From the NCBI RefSeq assembly GCF_001625305.1, contig NW_017804675.1:1254216-1318215 (forward strand): DNA of 64,000 nucleotides, read 5' to 3'. Numbering within the stretch: the first letter of the stretch is position 1; each line of letters opens with the position of its first letter. The notes below the pieces were generated by a model. The model was not told where the DNA came from and did not search any database. It saw only the letters and a list, made by a program, of their open reading frames with translations. The position numbers and the translations under genes are program-made. The stretch comes from Branchiostoma belcheri (lineage: Eukaryota > Chordata > Leptocardii > Amphioxiformes > Branchiostomatidae). Shown here one piece after another: positions 24,086-37,450 of this stretch.

Positions 24086-24466
24086 GGCCACAGCAAGTAA
24101 TTTTTATGGATGACATCAGCACACGCATTAAGTTTCGCTTGGTTTTGGAAAAAAAAAGAAATTTCGTTGACTTCTGACAGTGGTCACCATGTCGAAAAGA
24201 TGTCTGTTGCCATGCCGGAAGGTGGATGGCAGATAACTATGAAGAGAGGAGACAAGAAAAGGCTCTGATTTAATGTTTTGTTTCTTACTTTGATGCAGTG
24301 ATATGTGATGCTGGCTGTGTATATGTAATGTTCCCACTGAATCAAAACTACTTGTACAATGATTGAGTTTTTTTTTTCTTCTGCCCGCCTTGTTTTTTTT
24401 TCGCCCGATCGCATTAGATGTGGAGTCTTCGGAGGATGTCATCCACAAAATTTACTTGCTGTGGCC
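24086..24466. mobile_element. PIF/Harbinger-like MITE, copy 3
   Basis: The end ggccacagcaagtaattttt, continuing to atggatgacatc, is inverse to gatgtcatccacaaaattta continuing to cttgctgtggcc. These are 32-base terminal inverted repeats with about three mismatches. The flanks are GAA and TAA. Confidence 0.85.
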
Positions 24467-27400
24467 TAAGGGATCGTTATACACTGGGGATATACATGTA
24501 TAGCCACTTGTGACGTGTGTAGTCTTCAATTCAATTAGGTAAACGCCGACTGACGTGTGGAACTAAGGCGGACTCGATGTAATTGGGAGAGAGAGATTGT
24601 CGTTTGAGAAACTGCGCGAGCAGTGGGATTTTACCGTTGGTGAGAAATGCCACGTGAGTCTACTAATGGTTGCTTTTGGCATTTGATCTTTCGCGAAACC
24701 ATTATAAGACTTACCTGGGATCTGTTGCCGTTGTTGCTTCAACCATTCTCAAATACCACACCTGTCAGACTTACCTGAAACATGGTCTTCTAATAGCTAA
24801 GTGTAACGGCTTGAGTTACATGTTGTAGATATACAGGCTCACTTCACAAAATGTTGGATTTAGCGGTTTATACACATGTACACAGGAAATCTGTACCGTA
24901 CTTAACGGTATGTAAGAGATCGGTTCACACTGGTGATTGAACTTGTCACGTTTATAGTTTTTAGTTCTCTCTGAGCGCATATATTTTAAATCAGGACTCG
25001 GTGTAATAGAGTGAGAGTGTTTTATGTACTAGTATAATGTTATTGGTGAGATGGCAGTTTTAAGTCAGATATGTATAAGTTATTTAGATTATTGGTAGTT
25101 GGAATGAGCTTACTGTCTCTTAATTATACAAACAACCCTTTTAACGCACGTTAAGTGGAATATTAAAACTAATCTATTGAGAAAGCGAAGGTTTTTATTT
25201 GACGTTGACTAAGTTTTTACAACGTTAAAATTTTGATATAAGGTCTAAACCGGTACTGAAATGACATGATTAATGATTTTTTCTACTGTGTGGGGTATGA
25301 AAATCTTGAAAGATTCCTGTTATTTTGAGTGATCTGCGTAATTTAGCAGGCAAGCTTTCCAAAATCTACTAATGTAGCGAGTTTTTGGCAGATTGATGGG
25401 CACATTTTATCGTGTAAGACATATGAAGCAGGTACGATGAAGTGTACTTAAGGGAGTTTTCCGTTGGCGTATCTTACCTTAAGGTGCCATTCAGGTAGGC
25501 TGTGTAGGCGGGGTATGACAGGTTGTAAGTGTAACGAATTTTGTTAGAATCTGAAAGTTTCTTCAGCCTTACTTATTTTAAGTATTGATTTACAGAGGCA
25601 GGTCCGTTCAGCTTCTAACAAGATGGTTTCCAATTAGGCACGGTCTACCACAATGAAACACATTCAATATACACATAAATTCGGCTCAACAATAAGATAT
25701 TGTCTTAACTATGTATTTTCAACTATGTAAAATCAGTAACACTGAGAAACATATAAAAGAAGTAAAGCAAACAAAAGTAGATAATAACAAAGTAACAAAC
25801 CCAAGTCGTCAAATCACTGACGTAATCCAAAATCAATTCCAAATGCCGTTCCAATACCAAAGAAAGAGATACATACTATAGGTAAAAAGACATGTGAAGA
25901 CCAAAACAATAGGTGTAAAAATATGTGCAACAAAACAACGAGCCAGTCTACACAAACCTTAACTCAAAACCATCCTATCAAGACGTGCCTTGTTTCCAAC
26001 TTTACCCTTGAAACTGAGCGGATGAAGGCAACCCCAGGCAAGGAGTATAAAGCTGATCCAATAAGGAACCCAGCGGAAACTCGGGAGCTCCCCTACCCGC
26101 GGTAACTACGATAATACCCGTTATCTGTACAGGAGGGAGTGTGAGCCGGTAGCCCCCCAACCCCGCTCACAGCCGGCACCTTATCAGTAGTACCAGTACC
26201 AACAAGCCAGGAGCTTTCTGCGTAAAGTTCTTAAGACACATGACACGTGTAGGAGGAACTGAAGGACAAATTCTAGGTCTTAAAGACATAAAAGTGCTAT
26301 CGTTCCTGAACAGGTCTTTCTTGGTTCCTCGGGGGTAGTTTTGCGAGATATCTTTATTCTTCATTCAAAAATTGTTCAACATGGCAGCAGTACATAAAGA
26401 AAGGAAAGTATGGACTGCTGAATTGTATTACATGTAACTGATCTTATATGTACATAAAATACAATACAAGCACAAAAAGAACATACAGTACAGTACAGTA
26501 CACATAAAAACACCAACATATACAACACATAAAAACACCAACATATACAACACATAAAAACTAAGTCTGCATTTGACGGTTATATGGTCTGATTGTGTGG
26601 TACTGAAACGAACTCTGGTTACTTTAAAGTATTCGTTGTAAGAAGATGATTTCCTGAAAGCAAAGTTCAGCAAAGTGCACATCTTATTAGTTCATCCACA
26701 TGTCTGAACTTGCTAGTTTCGTAAAGTGTTCACAGTTATTTTAGGCCCAGCGCTATTACATATCCTCGCCCGGAGTTATGTGAAAACGAAAACAACAAAA
26801 CTGTAGTTGTCTCTAGCTAAGACCGGGTAATTTGAAACAGTGATTTTCGGCACCATCTCTGAGAGTGCTGCTTTTAATGCATTTCTTGACTGCCGCAATT
26901 TCAGAGATGCTTTCACGGCAATAAACACCCATTTCAACCTGACATTTCAACTTGTTCTGAACGCGTCTCTCCAATACGGCTCCCCTCGGGTGTTAAATTG
27001 CCATCTCCAAGTCTTCCATTTTCTGAGCGAGCACATTCTCTCTCGACATAAACACCGATGGATATGTCCAAAATAAACCGGTGGGGTATTTGCCGAGGTA
27101 TTCTCACTGACACTTCGGCGAAATGCTTCTCATTATTGGTGAGGAAGAACGCAATTCTCGGCTCTATTGTTCTTGTCAATGTCTGTTTGCAATTAGCCTT
27201 CGGGCATGAACTAATAAAGAACTCAATAAATGTAAGCAGCAGATTCTGAAGCAGACGACAAATCGAAGAAAAATTTGGAATCTACCTGTACGATCTGCAA
27301 GCCGTTATGTTTACTCCCGGTGCGGAAGTTTTGTTTTGGTTGGAAAAGCGCGTCGGTCTGTATGTCTGTGTGTGTCTGTCTGTCTACAGCACGCATGGGT

Positions 27401-28955
27401 GTATGAAGAATGGGAGCAGGTCAAAAGTTTTAAAAGAATGGCCAGGAGCCAACAGAAAAGCCATATGGAATTTGAGGATTGCGCATACTTCCACTTTCTG
27501 ATATATCGAATTGTTGTATAAAATTTGTATTCCTATAGTATAACTTCTTATGAAACAAATTACGTTTGTAGATCTTTGAGAACAAAACCCAAACTGCTAA
27601 ACAGAGACTAACACGCAATAGGTCTATCATATAGTACTTATCATTTACGAAGGGCTTGTTTAGACATCTTCGCCTGTTTATGAGTCGTACTTAGCTCGCC
27701 CTATCTCCTCTGTTCAGGTGGAACAGTTGGCCCCAGTGGCCTAACACGCTTCTCACAGGAGCTTATTACTTGAACTTCGGTTAGAACTGTGGAGATAAAT
27801 GGGTCTTCCAGGAGCTGACTCAAAGTAATTCCGAGTTATCCCCGTATGAAAGACATCTGTCATCATTACCACAGCTACTGCAGCACAGGAATCCCTAGCG
27901 GGGTGTCACAGTTGACGCTATGACGACACAGGATCGCGTTTGTATGAGAGATTTATCTTCGCTCTAGTGTAACAGGGATGCGAGCGATACAGTTTTATAA
28001 AGGCATTTTCAAACCATACTCATCGCTCAAGTTATGTGATTCACAGTCTGTCAAAAACTTTCTGTTTTATTTGGTCTGGTTGACCTTGTCGACGTATGAA
28101 AATGATATATAGTCTATAGACATAGAGTTTCGGATAGAATACACGACGTGTTTTTTTTTTATCTCGACTCTCCTGTATTGGTTGAAACTGTTGTGGGATG
28201 CTAACTTTTCCCACCCTACCCCTTCCAGAAAAATAGCAAGATGAGTATTAGTGAAGTGGTGACTGCTGTATCAAGAAGGGTGTCTATCTAGTTCTATGCC
28301 TGAATGAGTTAGTGTTATAATCAGGTACGGTTCTAGGTAGTCTCAGCGTATGCAAGAACGTAGATTTGCACCAGACGTGGTACTGGATACTTGTTGACTA
28401 TCCAGAACCGTAAGAATCCAAAACCGTATACAAGTATCTGGACAAAGCACTATTCTGTATACAACAGTGACTTGTAAATGGAGTGAATCTGGGGTCGGAG
28501 CCTTGATCATCGATAGGTAATGCATGAAGGCATGAAGCAACCCTTTCCTTAACGCACTGCCTTCCTCGGACTCAGTGGTACCCAGTAAGACTAAACATGA
28601 AACAAATAAAAATTTGCATATATAAGGAAAAAAGAATGAATTAGGTTGAGAAAAAGCAAAATGAAAGGAAATGAAAAGAAAACTAAAAAAAAAAACTATG
28701 TGTGTACATGTATAGTATAGGAGAGGAGATATCTTACGCCCCTCCTCTGTGACACATCTGAATGGACTAGTCCGCACAAAGCTCAATTTTGCATTCTGGC
28801 AGGGAAACCGGCGTGTCAGACCGGCAAATTACCGCCCTTCGCCGTGCACTTCCCTACGTGCAGGCCCGCCTCCGCACTTGTCCCAGATATACCGGCGGCA
28901 AGGGGCAAACCATTACACAACCCATCAGATGCGAATCTGTGTCAGGTGTAAGTGT
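24467..28955. other. No gene seen
   Basis: AT-rich intergenic sequence. There is a small tandem repeat of ccaacatatacaacacataaa (26510-26570). Open frames at 26840-27250 and 28343-28786 have no recognisable domain. Confidence 0.35.
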
Positions 28956-28956
28956 T

Positions 28957-29750
28957 GTATCCAGAACCGTTCTGTATCTGAATGGGTCAGGGTTAGGATC
29001 AGGCACGGTTCCGGATGGTCTCCTTGTGTCTGGGCACGGTTCTGGATACAGCAAATTTACAGCAAGTAAATAGGTGAGAGGGTGAACAGGTGAGGGGCTG
29101 AGTTGGATAGGAAAATCAGATGTAAATCTGTGTCAGGTGGGATTGAGTAAGTGTTGTATCCAGAACCGTTCTGTTCCTGAATGGGTCAGGGTTAGGGGTT
29201 AGGATCAGGCACGGTTCCGGATAGCCTCCTTGTGCCTATCTAGTTCTGTACCTGAATGGGTCAGGGTTAGGATCAGGCAGGTGTGACTGAGGGAGTTTTG
29301 TATCCAGAACCGTTCTGTTCCTGAATTGGTCAGGGTTAGGGGTTAGGATCAGGCACGGTTCCGGATAGCCTCCTTGTGCCTATCTAGTTCTGTACCTGAA
29401 TGGGTCAGGATTAGGATCAGGCACGGTTCCGGATAGTCTCCGTGTGTCTATCTAGTTCTGTACCTGAATGGGTCAGGGTTAGGGGTTAGGATCAGGCAGG
29501 GTTCCGGATAGTCTCCGTGTGCCTATCTAGTTCTGTACCTGAATGGGTCAGGGTTAGGGGTTAGGATCAGGCACGGTTCCGGATAGTCTCCGTGTGCGTA
29601 TCTAGTTCTGTACCTGAATGAGTCAGGGTTAGGATCAGGCACGGTTCCGGATAGTCTCCGTGTGCCCATCTAGTTCTGTACCTGAATGGGTCAGGATTAG
29701 GATCAGGCAGGTGTGACTGAGTGAATTTTGTATCCAGAACCGTACCTATA
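28957..29750. repeat. Minisatellite, 68-76 base units
   Basis: Units carry cctgaatgggtcagggttag, gatcaggcacggttccggat, agtctccgtgtg and ctatctagttctgta; landmark cctgaa falls at 29395, 29463, 29539, 29613 and 29681. The length difference comes from an optional ggggtt. A related family member lies at 47110-47560. Confidence 0.9.
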
Positions 29751-29966
29751 TAGTTTAAACCCTGAAAGAGGCCTTGGGCTCGTGTGGCGTAACAATAATG
29801 TCACGTGACTAAAGCAATTGGGTCATTCATCATGACGAAGATTGTATGTTTCATGGCCCACGATTCTTTAAGTTGCGAATTCCACTTTTGTGAGGCAACA
29901 GTTTGAACGTTACTTATTCAAAGCAAAAATGTCAATTTTCTAGATATAGTAATATACATTGGTCCA

Positions 29967-30083
29967 TTTGTGTGTGTGGGTGTGTGTGTGTGTGTGTGTG
30001 TATGTGTGTGTGTGTGATGTGTTCGTGTGTGTGTGCGTGATGTGTTTGTGTGTGTGTGTGTGTTCGTGTGTTTGTGTATGTGT
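29967..30083. repeat. (TG)n microsatellite
   Basis: About 117 bases of TG with GATG and TTCG interruptions. Confidence 0.95.
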
Positions 30084-30949
30084 CATCTCAAGACCACTTA
30101 GCTGAAGGATATTGAAGGAAAGTATGATTATGTGAATATTTAAGTTATCATTTTATCAACAATTGTGATACTGACATAACCTTATTAAGATGCGTATTTT
30201 ATTCATACCTCTTTCATATATTATACAAATTAACACCGACAAACATTGAGAATCGATTCTGAAACTTTCTTTCTTTCATCTCGTTACTCCCCTTCATAAC
30301 TTGTGATCTGCCCCCCGCGGCGCTACAGTAATAACGTTAGTCTCTGCAGCGGGAAAGTGGCCGTGAGTAATGTATGATAATGATCTGTAATACAAACTCA
30401 TGCACATCAACTAAATCATACACACTTAAGTCCATATGCAATCTGTCTTTGAGACATACGCTCTGCACTGAAGATTTAGATAACATGTCGGCAACACTAT
30501 AAGGAATAGAAATGGTAACAGTTGGGAGTAAGGATTAAACAGATAAGAAACATGAGTATCTATAAAGATCAGTAATAAAGTTTCCTTATCTGTTAATCAG
30601 TTAATCATATTTAGCTCGCGTTTTTGCCTGGGGATTAGTATTTAGTGCGCTGATTTTCCTGCAGAATGTAGTTAAGTTGGCTTCAATATTCGCTCCACGC
30701 AGGAGGCACATTACGAATTACCTGTCCAACGTTTACAACGTCAGAAGGCGCGTGGAGCGTGAAAATTAAAACCGACGGAGAGCCTAACGTATGTGGCATG
30801 AAAATTGCATGAATCATGCTCTGACCATGCACCGTGGTTATGTCTCTATATAACATTAACACAAAAGCATGAAAACATGACAAAGTTTGGACGTTCTTAT
30901 CAACCGGTGTTGGTGCAGCTCATCCATTATCCTCAGACACTACGTACAT

Positions 30950-31700
30950 GTACCCCCCCCCCCACGCTGCGCTACTGATAAAGAGTGCAAAGATCATACA
31001 GCTGCATTCCAGGCACGGAAGAATCATCAAAGCTGCTACGACAGCTACTTACCGTGGTAAAGGGTTGTTGCCAGCAGCCCCAAGAAGTAATGACGATAAG
31101 TCATTGTTGCCGAGTACCACGTCGCGAATGCTACTCGCAAAATTGCCTCCTCCAACGCTGCGGGCGGTCTTCACGCCAAATTGTTTTCCCGAAGAAGCAT
31201 CCCCGATAAAAACACCACCTTTCCCCTTGAGTAGAGCCTCTGGCTTAAGCCAAGTCAAATGGCGATCTGCAGCGAAATGTAGTCCGTGAACGGGTGCTTA
31301 CAGTTACACCACGTCCCTCGGCAGCAACGCCGAGATCTGGAGACGACGTACGGACTCCATCAGCGTCGCCGAGAAAAAAGTGTCAGAAATGAAGACATGT
31401 CTCCTCCGCGCGTCGTCTGTCCGTTAACGAGATCTAACCGAAAATAATGCCTCATTCAGGTTGAGTCTGTGTCTGCGCTGAGACGCAGTCCCACGCCGAG
31501 AGAATCTCCTACAGACGCCGCCGGAAAATTAACGAGGCAATTCTTGGCCCCGGCAGCATCGCCGGCTATTCCGGTATTGCTTATAACAACAAATGGTTAT
31601 GCAGTGCGCAGGCTCCGGCTATCTCGAGCACCCAGCGAAGCAGTCAATCAGGAAGAAACGCATTTCGCTCATCCAGCACCCCCCGGGGGATATCTATGCT
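30950..31700. promoter_or_regulatory. CpG-rich stretch between genes A and B (function unknown)
   Basis: Compared with its surroundings this segment is richer in G+C and in CpG dinucleotides (many cgcg, gccg, ccgccgg). It holds no open frame with a known domain. It could be a regulatory element or an unrecognised exon cluster; assignment as regulatory is only a guess. Confidence 0.2.
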
Positions 31701-34072
31701 AACTTTTCCAGGAAAGCCGGCTAGCGGCGCTGGAAATGTCGGAGAAGAACCTGACCTAGAAAATGAGGTTCCAAGTGCATTGATACCTACCCCGCTTACC
31801 AGGCAGACACAATCGATACAAGAAAATGGGTTTGAATTTATCACAATAGGCGGCAGGAGAATTACCCTGTTTCTTTACAGAGACGTATGAAGAGAACTGC
31901 GTCAGTCTGGCTTTATAGGCCTTTTCCTTTTTGTGTTTCGGCGTTTTCCTGTTTAAGTATTGCCCGTGGGGTTCCTGAGTTAGATGCCAGTTGGCGATTT
32001 ACAAGTGAGGCACGTCTTACATGTGCGGTTACCTCCCAACACGACGCCATGTACATGTATAGTATACTCCCCCTGCATTGCAACTCAGCAGCAGCTATTG
32101 ACACCTAGCTTTATCATCAAAACTAAGCTACCATAAAATCGAAAAAAAGTCTTCTGTATCAAGCCATCGCTCTTAAAAGGAAACACTAAACGCAGAAGAA
32201 AAACAACAGGATTGTAATAAACCAGAGAATTTATTTTATAGAATATGTAAAAGTTATGATACAATATTTTCTCTAAACCCATATATCTCTCATCAAGTTA
32301 CAACGAGGAAGTTTCTGTATAGGTTCGCGTTTTTATTGATTCGCAAACTTGCCGGCTGTACTTTACAATGTCTGGAATGAAAACAGTAAAACAAAGCATT
32401 ACGGTTTTATGTTCGAAGAATGCCGTGCGGAATACAGCCAAGGACATGACCTGGTATAAGCGTGTTCGGAGGGAATATAACATATCTTTTAGAATATTTT
32501 TTTTTTCGATATGGGCAAACGAAATATGGAATAGGAATGTAAAATTCTAATTCCATCAAATCAAAATCATACTACTTATGCCAAACAGTGATCACACTTC
32601 AATTGTTTTTTTTTTTTCGTTTTTGTTTTCCTTTCTTGTGTATTGAGTAAAAGACATACAAACGACCGCATGTACACGATGACAATGATTTCTACCGTCT
32701 CTGCTCTGTTGCCTGTGGCAGTCGACACTGACGGAAGTAAGAGCTACGACTTACACCACGCCTAAACCCCACTCAATAGGTCTGTGGATAGCCTGAAAGC
32801 TTTATCGACGTCTACTGACACCGGACAAGCTGGGAGATTACTCTAGCTCAAACACAATGTCAACACCATCTCAACTGTCTTTCTAGGCTTTCCAGCGCTG
32901 AAGGCTGGAAGCTGTACAATCTTTCAAGGGCAACACTCTCTCCCGTTGCCACGTCGCCATTTTGGAATCACTGGCCGTTTAGACAGCGAACACAGTCATA
33001 CTCTTCCAACTAATGGACTCTTCTGACGGGTAAAATCACCTTTCAACAGAACTATCAACTCTCTTAAGTACCGGGCGTTTCAATTGTCAATAAAAGTCAA
33101 CATACAAAACAGCAGGCGTAAGATCCTCACACGGTCCAAGTATTACAGCGTAAGGTTTCTTGCTTCAGCGCAGTCCTAATGTCTGCCGGTTGGATCAAGA
33201 AAAGGGCTGAAAGCATCTCGGCACACATTCGGTGTAGTAAAATGCAATCCCAGGCCGTTAGCCGTTGCATATGATGTGGCAACGTTATGTACAAAGTCGG
33301 AGTGAAGAGGCCTGTGATGTCAGTCACAGGAACATGTATTCTGTACTCATCTGGCTTTTGGCTTGTCTGTACACATTACAGAGACGGGTGGCGCCACAGA
33401 CTCTCTGCATCTAATGATTGGCTGCTCGTCGAGTCACGTGTTGTATCTGCATACCTTGATGTCACAGAAGCGGTGGGGTGCCCATTTCTTGACAGAGACT
33501 GGAGTTGCACAGTCAGAAATTTGGGTAAGTCCATCTTTTGTGTTGTAAGTCCATCCTGTTTCGGAAAGATCTTCGACCATGGCTTGCTCTAAGGTCCGTA
33601 AGTTCCTTTTCGAACGTTCCTTTCCGGATCCTGCCCACTGGTAGTACCTTGTTGTAAGCACGTCTTGTGTAAATGTCTGGCTTGTATCAGGCAAGACCTC
33701 GGCACGTCACACACTTCTCTTCATCTGTCGTTCTTCTAGCTCCACTGCTTGTCGGAGCGCAGGCACTGCAGAAAGAGGAAATCAAATGTGTGTTTGCCAA
33801 TGTAAATTATCGTGATGTACATGGAATCTTGTATTTAAGTACAGGCAAACCTGTCTATAGTGGTCACTAAAGGGACTGGCCAAATCTGACCACTGTGGCC
33901 AGGTGACCACTGTATTGCAATAATGCTGTATTCGTAATTACGTCTAAAACGTGATGCGGTGTAAGCTAAACAACGAAGTTATAAAATGTATAGTCACACA
34001 AGATTAGATTTTTATCTCCTGATCATAGTTCTGGACGGAGATAATTATGCTTTTGTGACCTTTCATTCAGGG
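31701..34072. other. No gene seen; 3' flank of gene B
   Basis: Short unrecognised frames only. The segment at 33500-33560 (gactggagttgcacagtcag, aatttgggtaagtcca) is a dispersed repeat also seen in the foldback at 39178-39308. Confidence 0.35.
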
Positions 34073-34281
34073 CTATAAAAAGAGTTTAGGAGCACCTTTC
34101 CTTTCTGCTATGAACTTGACATAGTTGGAGGGGAACAGGCCTATCCTGCCCCTCAGGTAACCCAGGCACCAGCCGCCATCTTCCCCCTCCAGCACCTCGA
34201 TGATGTCATCTACCTCCAGAGGCAGTTCGTTCTCCTCCCGCGGGATGTACGTGTACAGGACCTTCGCGTACCTTCTGCCGG
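34073..34281 (-). CDS. Gene B last exon: SH3 domain and stop codon
   Basis: The exon has 209 bases (same as gene A), acceptor gttcccctcccag, stop at 34073-34075. It reads AGRRYAKVLYTYIPREENEL (ALYxY-type start and RT loop), EVDDIIEVLEGEDGGWCLGY, then RGRIGLFPSNYVKFI. From EVLEGEDGG to NYVKF it is identical to gene A. The C-terminal residues (AERKGAPKLFL) are unrelated to those of gene A, though of equal length. Family knowledge says SH3 domains bind PxxP ligands; here the ligand might be in cis (LPAKP) or a cytosolic adaptor. No polyadenylation signal AATAAA is evident just downstream on this strand. Confidence 0.9.
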
Positions 34282-35214
34282 CTGGGAGGGGAACAAACAT
34301 ACATGTAGTATAGATTTATCAGAACGTAAAATGATGTATCTTTGTTATTTATTTTTCCTGGACCTTACCTCTTCCCTTATGACCCATTGAAAGCGGTATG
34401 CATGCCGATTTGAGCATCTCATGGTATAGAAAATGGTTCAAATAAACACATTATGTAGAATGGTTCAAACAAACAAATTTACATCAAAGTTTGTTATTGT
34501 ACAGACTGTTATCTGTGACAATGCACAACATTATTGAAAATGACTTTTAAGTTCTAAAACACAGCATAGTGTATCTGGGAGTTATTCAGAGACACTGATG
34601 AAGACCGTAAGACCTGCAAACATTGGTAGCATGTCGATTTGTAATTAGGAATTCAGTCGTTTTGTTCTGCTAGACAACGAAGACTATGCCTTAATCCTTG
34701 ATATGTCATTCCTGACAGAACCAAAAGGCTTAAGATACTCTCATATCCTTTCACGATCATGTTATATGTGATAGAGAAGCCTTAATACAATATCTTATCT
34801 CGTCGACTAGATGCATTGCAATCAAACTTGATTAAGGTACGTGGATCTTCTCTGGTGTATGTAATAATTGCATTTAACGTAATTAGGCTCCGTCTTATTA
34901 GATCTGAATAAGCATTACGTTCAGCATGTGATGATAAACATTCTATACTCTAACCATTCTTTCAAATAGCTTGTCTCTAGCTGCAAATGTTTCCTAAGTA
35001 TTATGAAGAGGCAGATTTAGAGGTGCATAATTACAGCTTGCTGTGTATCATTATTTAAGAGCAATTTTCCTCATTGGTACTGAGGTAATTTTCTTTTCAG
35101 AGAGTGTTGCTAAGAAGGCGAACATAATTGCCAGTTTCGCAATTACAACATCGCAACTTGTGATTAAATTCACATTTACCTTCGCAGCTGTGATAAGCAT
35201 ATCCTACGTGATAA

Positions 35215-35375
35215 TACCTTCCCTAGAGTAACACACTTATAACACTGCCTGGCTACACGATTGAGAAAATAGTGCAAGAAACCGTTATCCTTACAAAATT
35301 CTACATAACACCACACCAGTACCATGTATAATACCTTCCCTAGAGTAACACACTTATAATACTGCATGATTGAGA
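35215..35375. repeat. Two-copy direct repeat in gene B intron
   Basis: aataccttccctagagtaac then acacttataa.actgc and gattgagaaaa occurs at 35212 and 35330. Confidence 0.75.
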
Positions 35376-35487
35376 AAACGACCATAAACCGCAATCCCGA
35401 AAAAATTACATATCACCACAGCTATCCCAGAGCAAGAATTCTATCCAAGGAGTCTGTAGAAACTCATGATCTATCATAACACTTAGC

Positions 35488-35705
35488 CTCTACCAGACTT
35501 GAAGGCGCGGCTGGAAATAGTAGAAATTGGCCAAATAGAGAGATAAACACGCCGAGGGAGTTTAGCCATCCAGTTTACAGTNNNNNNNNNNNNNNNNNNN
35601 NGGGCCGGCAAACTGTAAACTGGATGGCTAACTCCCTCGGCGTGGTATCTCTCTATTTGGCCAATTTCTACTATTTCCAGCCGCGCCCTCAAGCCTGGTA
35701 GAGGC
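35488..35705. repeat. Long inverted repeat with a 20 N gap in the loop
   Basis: The arms ctctaccagacttgaaggcg ... ccatccagtttacagt (35488-35581) and actgtaaactggatggct ... ctggtagag (35610-35705) are near-perfect inverses of about 94 bases. The unknown bases (35582-35601) fall in the loop. This is a foldback element in the last intron of gene B. Confidence 0.85.
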
Positions 35706-36288
35706 TACATAACAATGAGCTAGATGAACATACGGCCGTCATCAAATCCCGTGCTCAGTGTCATGAAAAGAATTGAATCATCATTTCGGGTAATCACCTC
35801 CCGTATGCAACATTAAACGGCGACGCGTAAGTGGCTCCGATAGCTTTCATTACCCAGGTGTGTGCAGCGTTCAGAGATGCCATCAGGCCAGGGGCTTACC
35901 AGCAAGTCTGATTTATTAGCTAACACTTCACAGTTCTAAGCACACACATTAAAGCGCAGTGAATAATACCGGCATAACTCTTCCCTCTAAGCACCCCTTT
36001 ATAAGCCATCTTTCATCCCAGCAGAACGTTGTTATAAAAGGGTCTGCATGCCCTTTTTTCGTAAGGCGTAATCAGGCTTTTTTAGACTTCGTAATTCGTA
36101 GGCAGCCTCCGCAAAAATCAACGTACTTTATTTCGTAATAGGACATTAGCCGCAAATCGTAAAGTCGTAATCAGCTCTGAGACTTTAACGTAATTCGTAA
36201 TCGGCGGCGAAAATTTTGCGTAATTCGTAATCACTACCTACCCCCATGTAGGCCCTCTTATAAGAGTTATACTGAGAGATCTTCTCAC

Positions 36289-36357
36289 CTTTAAGCTCAG
36301 CAGTTCTTCTCATGGTGTTGATGCCTGCCCGAGCTGCCTTAGATCCGACCGGCTTGG
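36289..36357 (-). CDS. Gene B short linker exon between tail and SH3
   Basis: This 69-base phase 1-1 exon has acceptor cacccccag and donor gtgaga and encodes AKPVGSKAARAGINTMRRTA, ending LK. It matches the gene A linker at 17 or more of 23 positions, including AKPVGSK and AGINTMR. The conservation of such a short, otherwise featureless segment suggests a binding or phosphorylation site; no specific partner can be named from the sequence. With the previous exon it makes the PxxP sequence LPAKP. Confidence 0.85.
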
Positions 36358-37372
36358 CTGGGGGTGAGAGAAAGGGTCAGAAACTCGGCCTGACATTGAC
36401 GTATGGCTTTTTTGCTGCCTGAGCGTGTACGATAAGGATTACCATTAAAAGTATCAATCAGAACCAACACAGGGGCTCCACACCCTTTTCAGAAGGTTTT
36501 TCAGAAGGCCGTGAAAGGCGGTAGTGTATGAGTGATGGGTCTGGCTACTGCTGCTGGTGCGTTGCCGTCTGTACGATGCCTCGCCAAAGGCGATCAATAA
36601 GACCTTATGGACAAACCAGGTCGAGTGCTGTTCCCTTCTATTGCTTCGTCGATATTTGCACTCTGAGTATGTATAAACCTTGTTAGTCAAAATCTATACC
36701 TGGAAAGTCCCTATGCATCCAAGGAAAGCATACCGATAATATTTTCTGCTAGGTCAAATATTGAAATATTAAGATAACCCCAGTGGTGTGTTTAGGGCTT
36801 CAGTAAAGGGCACCCCGTGAACAATGAACGGTTTTCTGAAGCTAAATGGTCTTCATGCATCACACGAGTTCAACAATCTATACAAGCTGGATTAAGGATC
36901 TCCGAAATCCGGCACTCAATTTCTTGATCTTTTGATCTGGAAGTGCCGTTTCTCAGCAGTAGGAAACTGCACGCCACTGGTAGCCGATTTGTTTTCATCT
37001 CCTAGCAAATTTGTCGATGGTAGAGTCGTGATTAACCAGCAATAACTATCCAATAGCTGATGTAGGCCACACGATTGGGTCGGCTGTCAAACAAATAGAA
37101 TATTGAAGAAGGTCGCAATTAGCCTCTGCTTGGTGAGTAAATGTGTTCTGCTTTGCTTTGTTACATTTTGTTTTGTTGTCGTTACCTCGTCTTATGCAGT
37201 TGTGTGTGTGATTATGAATCATGAAAGCAGCCAATGCTTAAGGAAACCTATACTTAGGTGAAAGTCTCTGCCTGGCGTTAAAATGTTACTATTACAAACT
37301 AGTGGTTATAATGATTTTTCTTCATTTATTTACAAACCAATCAATAGTTCTTGCTTATAAACCTGCATTTCT

Positions 37373-37450
37373 GCACAAGTTCTGCACTGTCAGTGACGAC
37401 ATGTAGTGGATGCTACCTGAAACGTCTGACCGTTTCCAAGATCATATCCA
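37373..37450 (+). mobile_element. Dispersed LINE-like tail fragment
   Basis: ggatgctacctgaaacgtct then gaccgtttccaagatcata; the same phrase occurs at 11890-11935 and, inverted, at 44185-44245. Confidence 0.6.
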
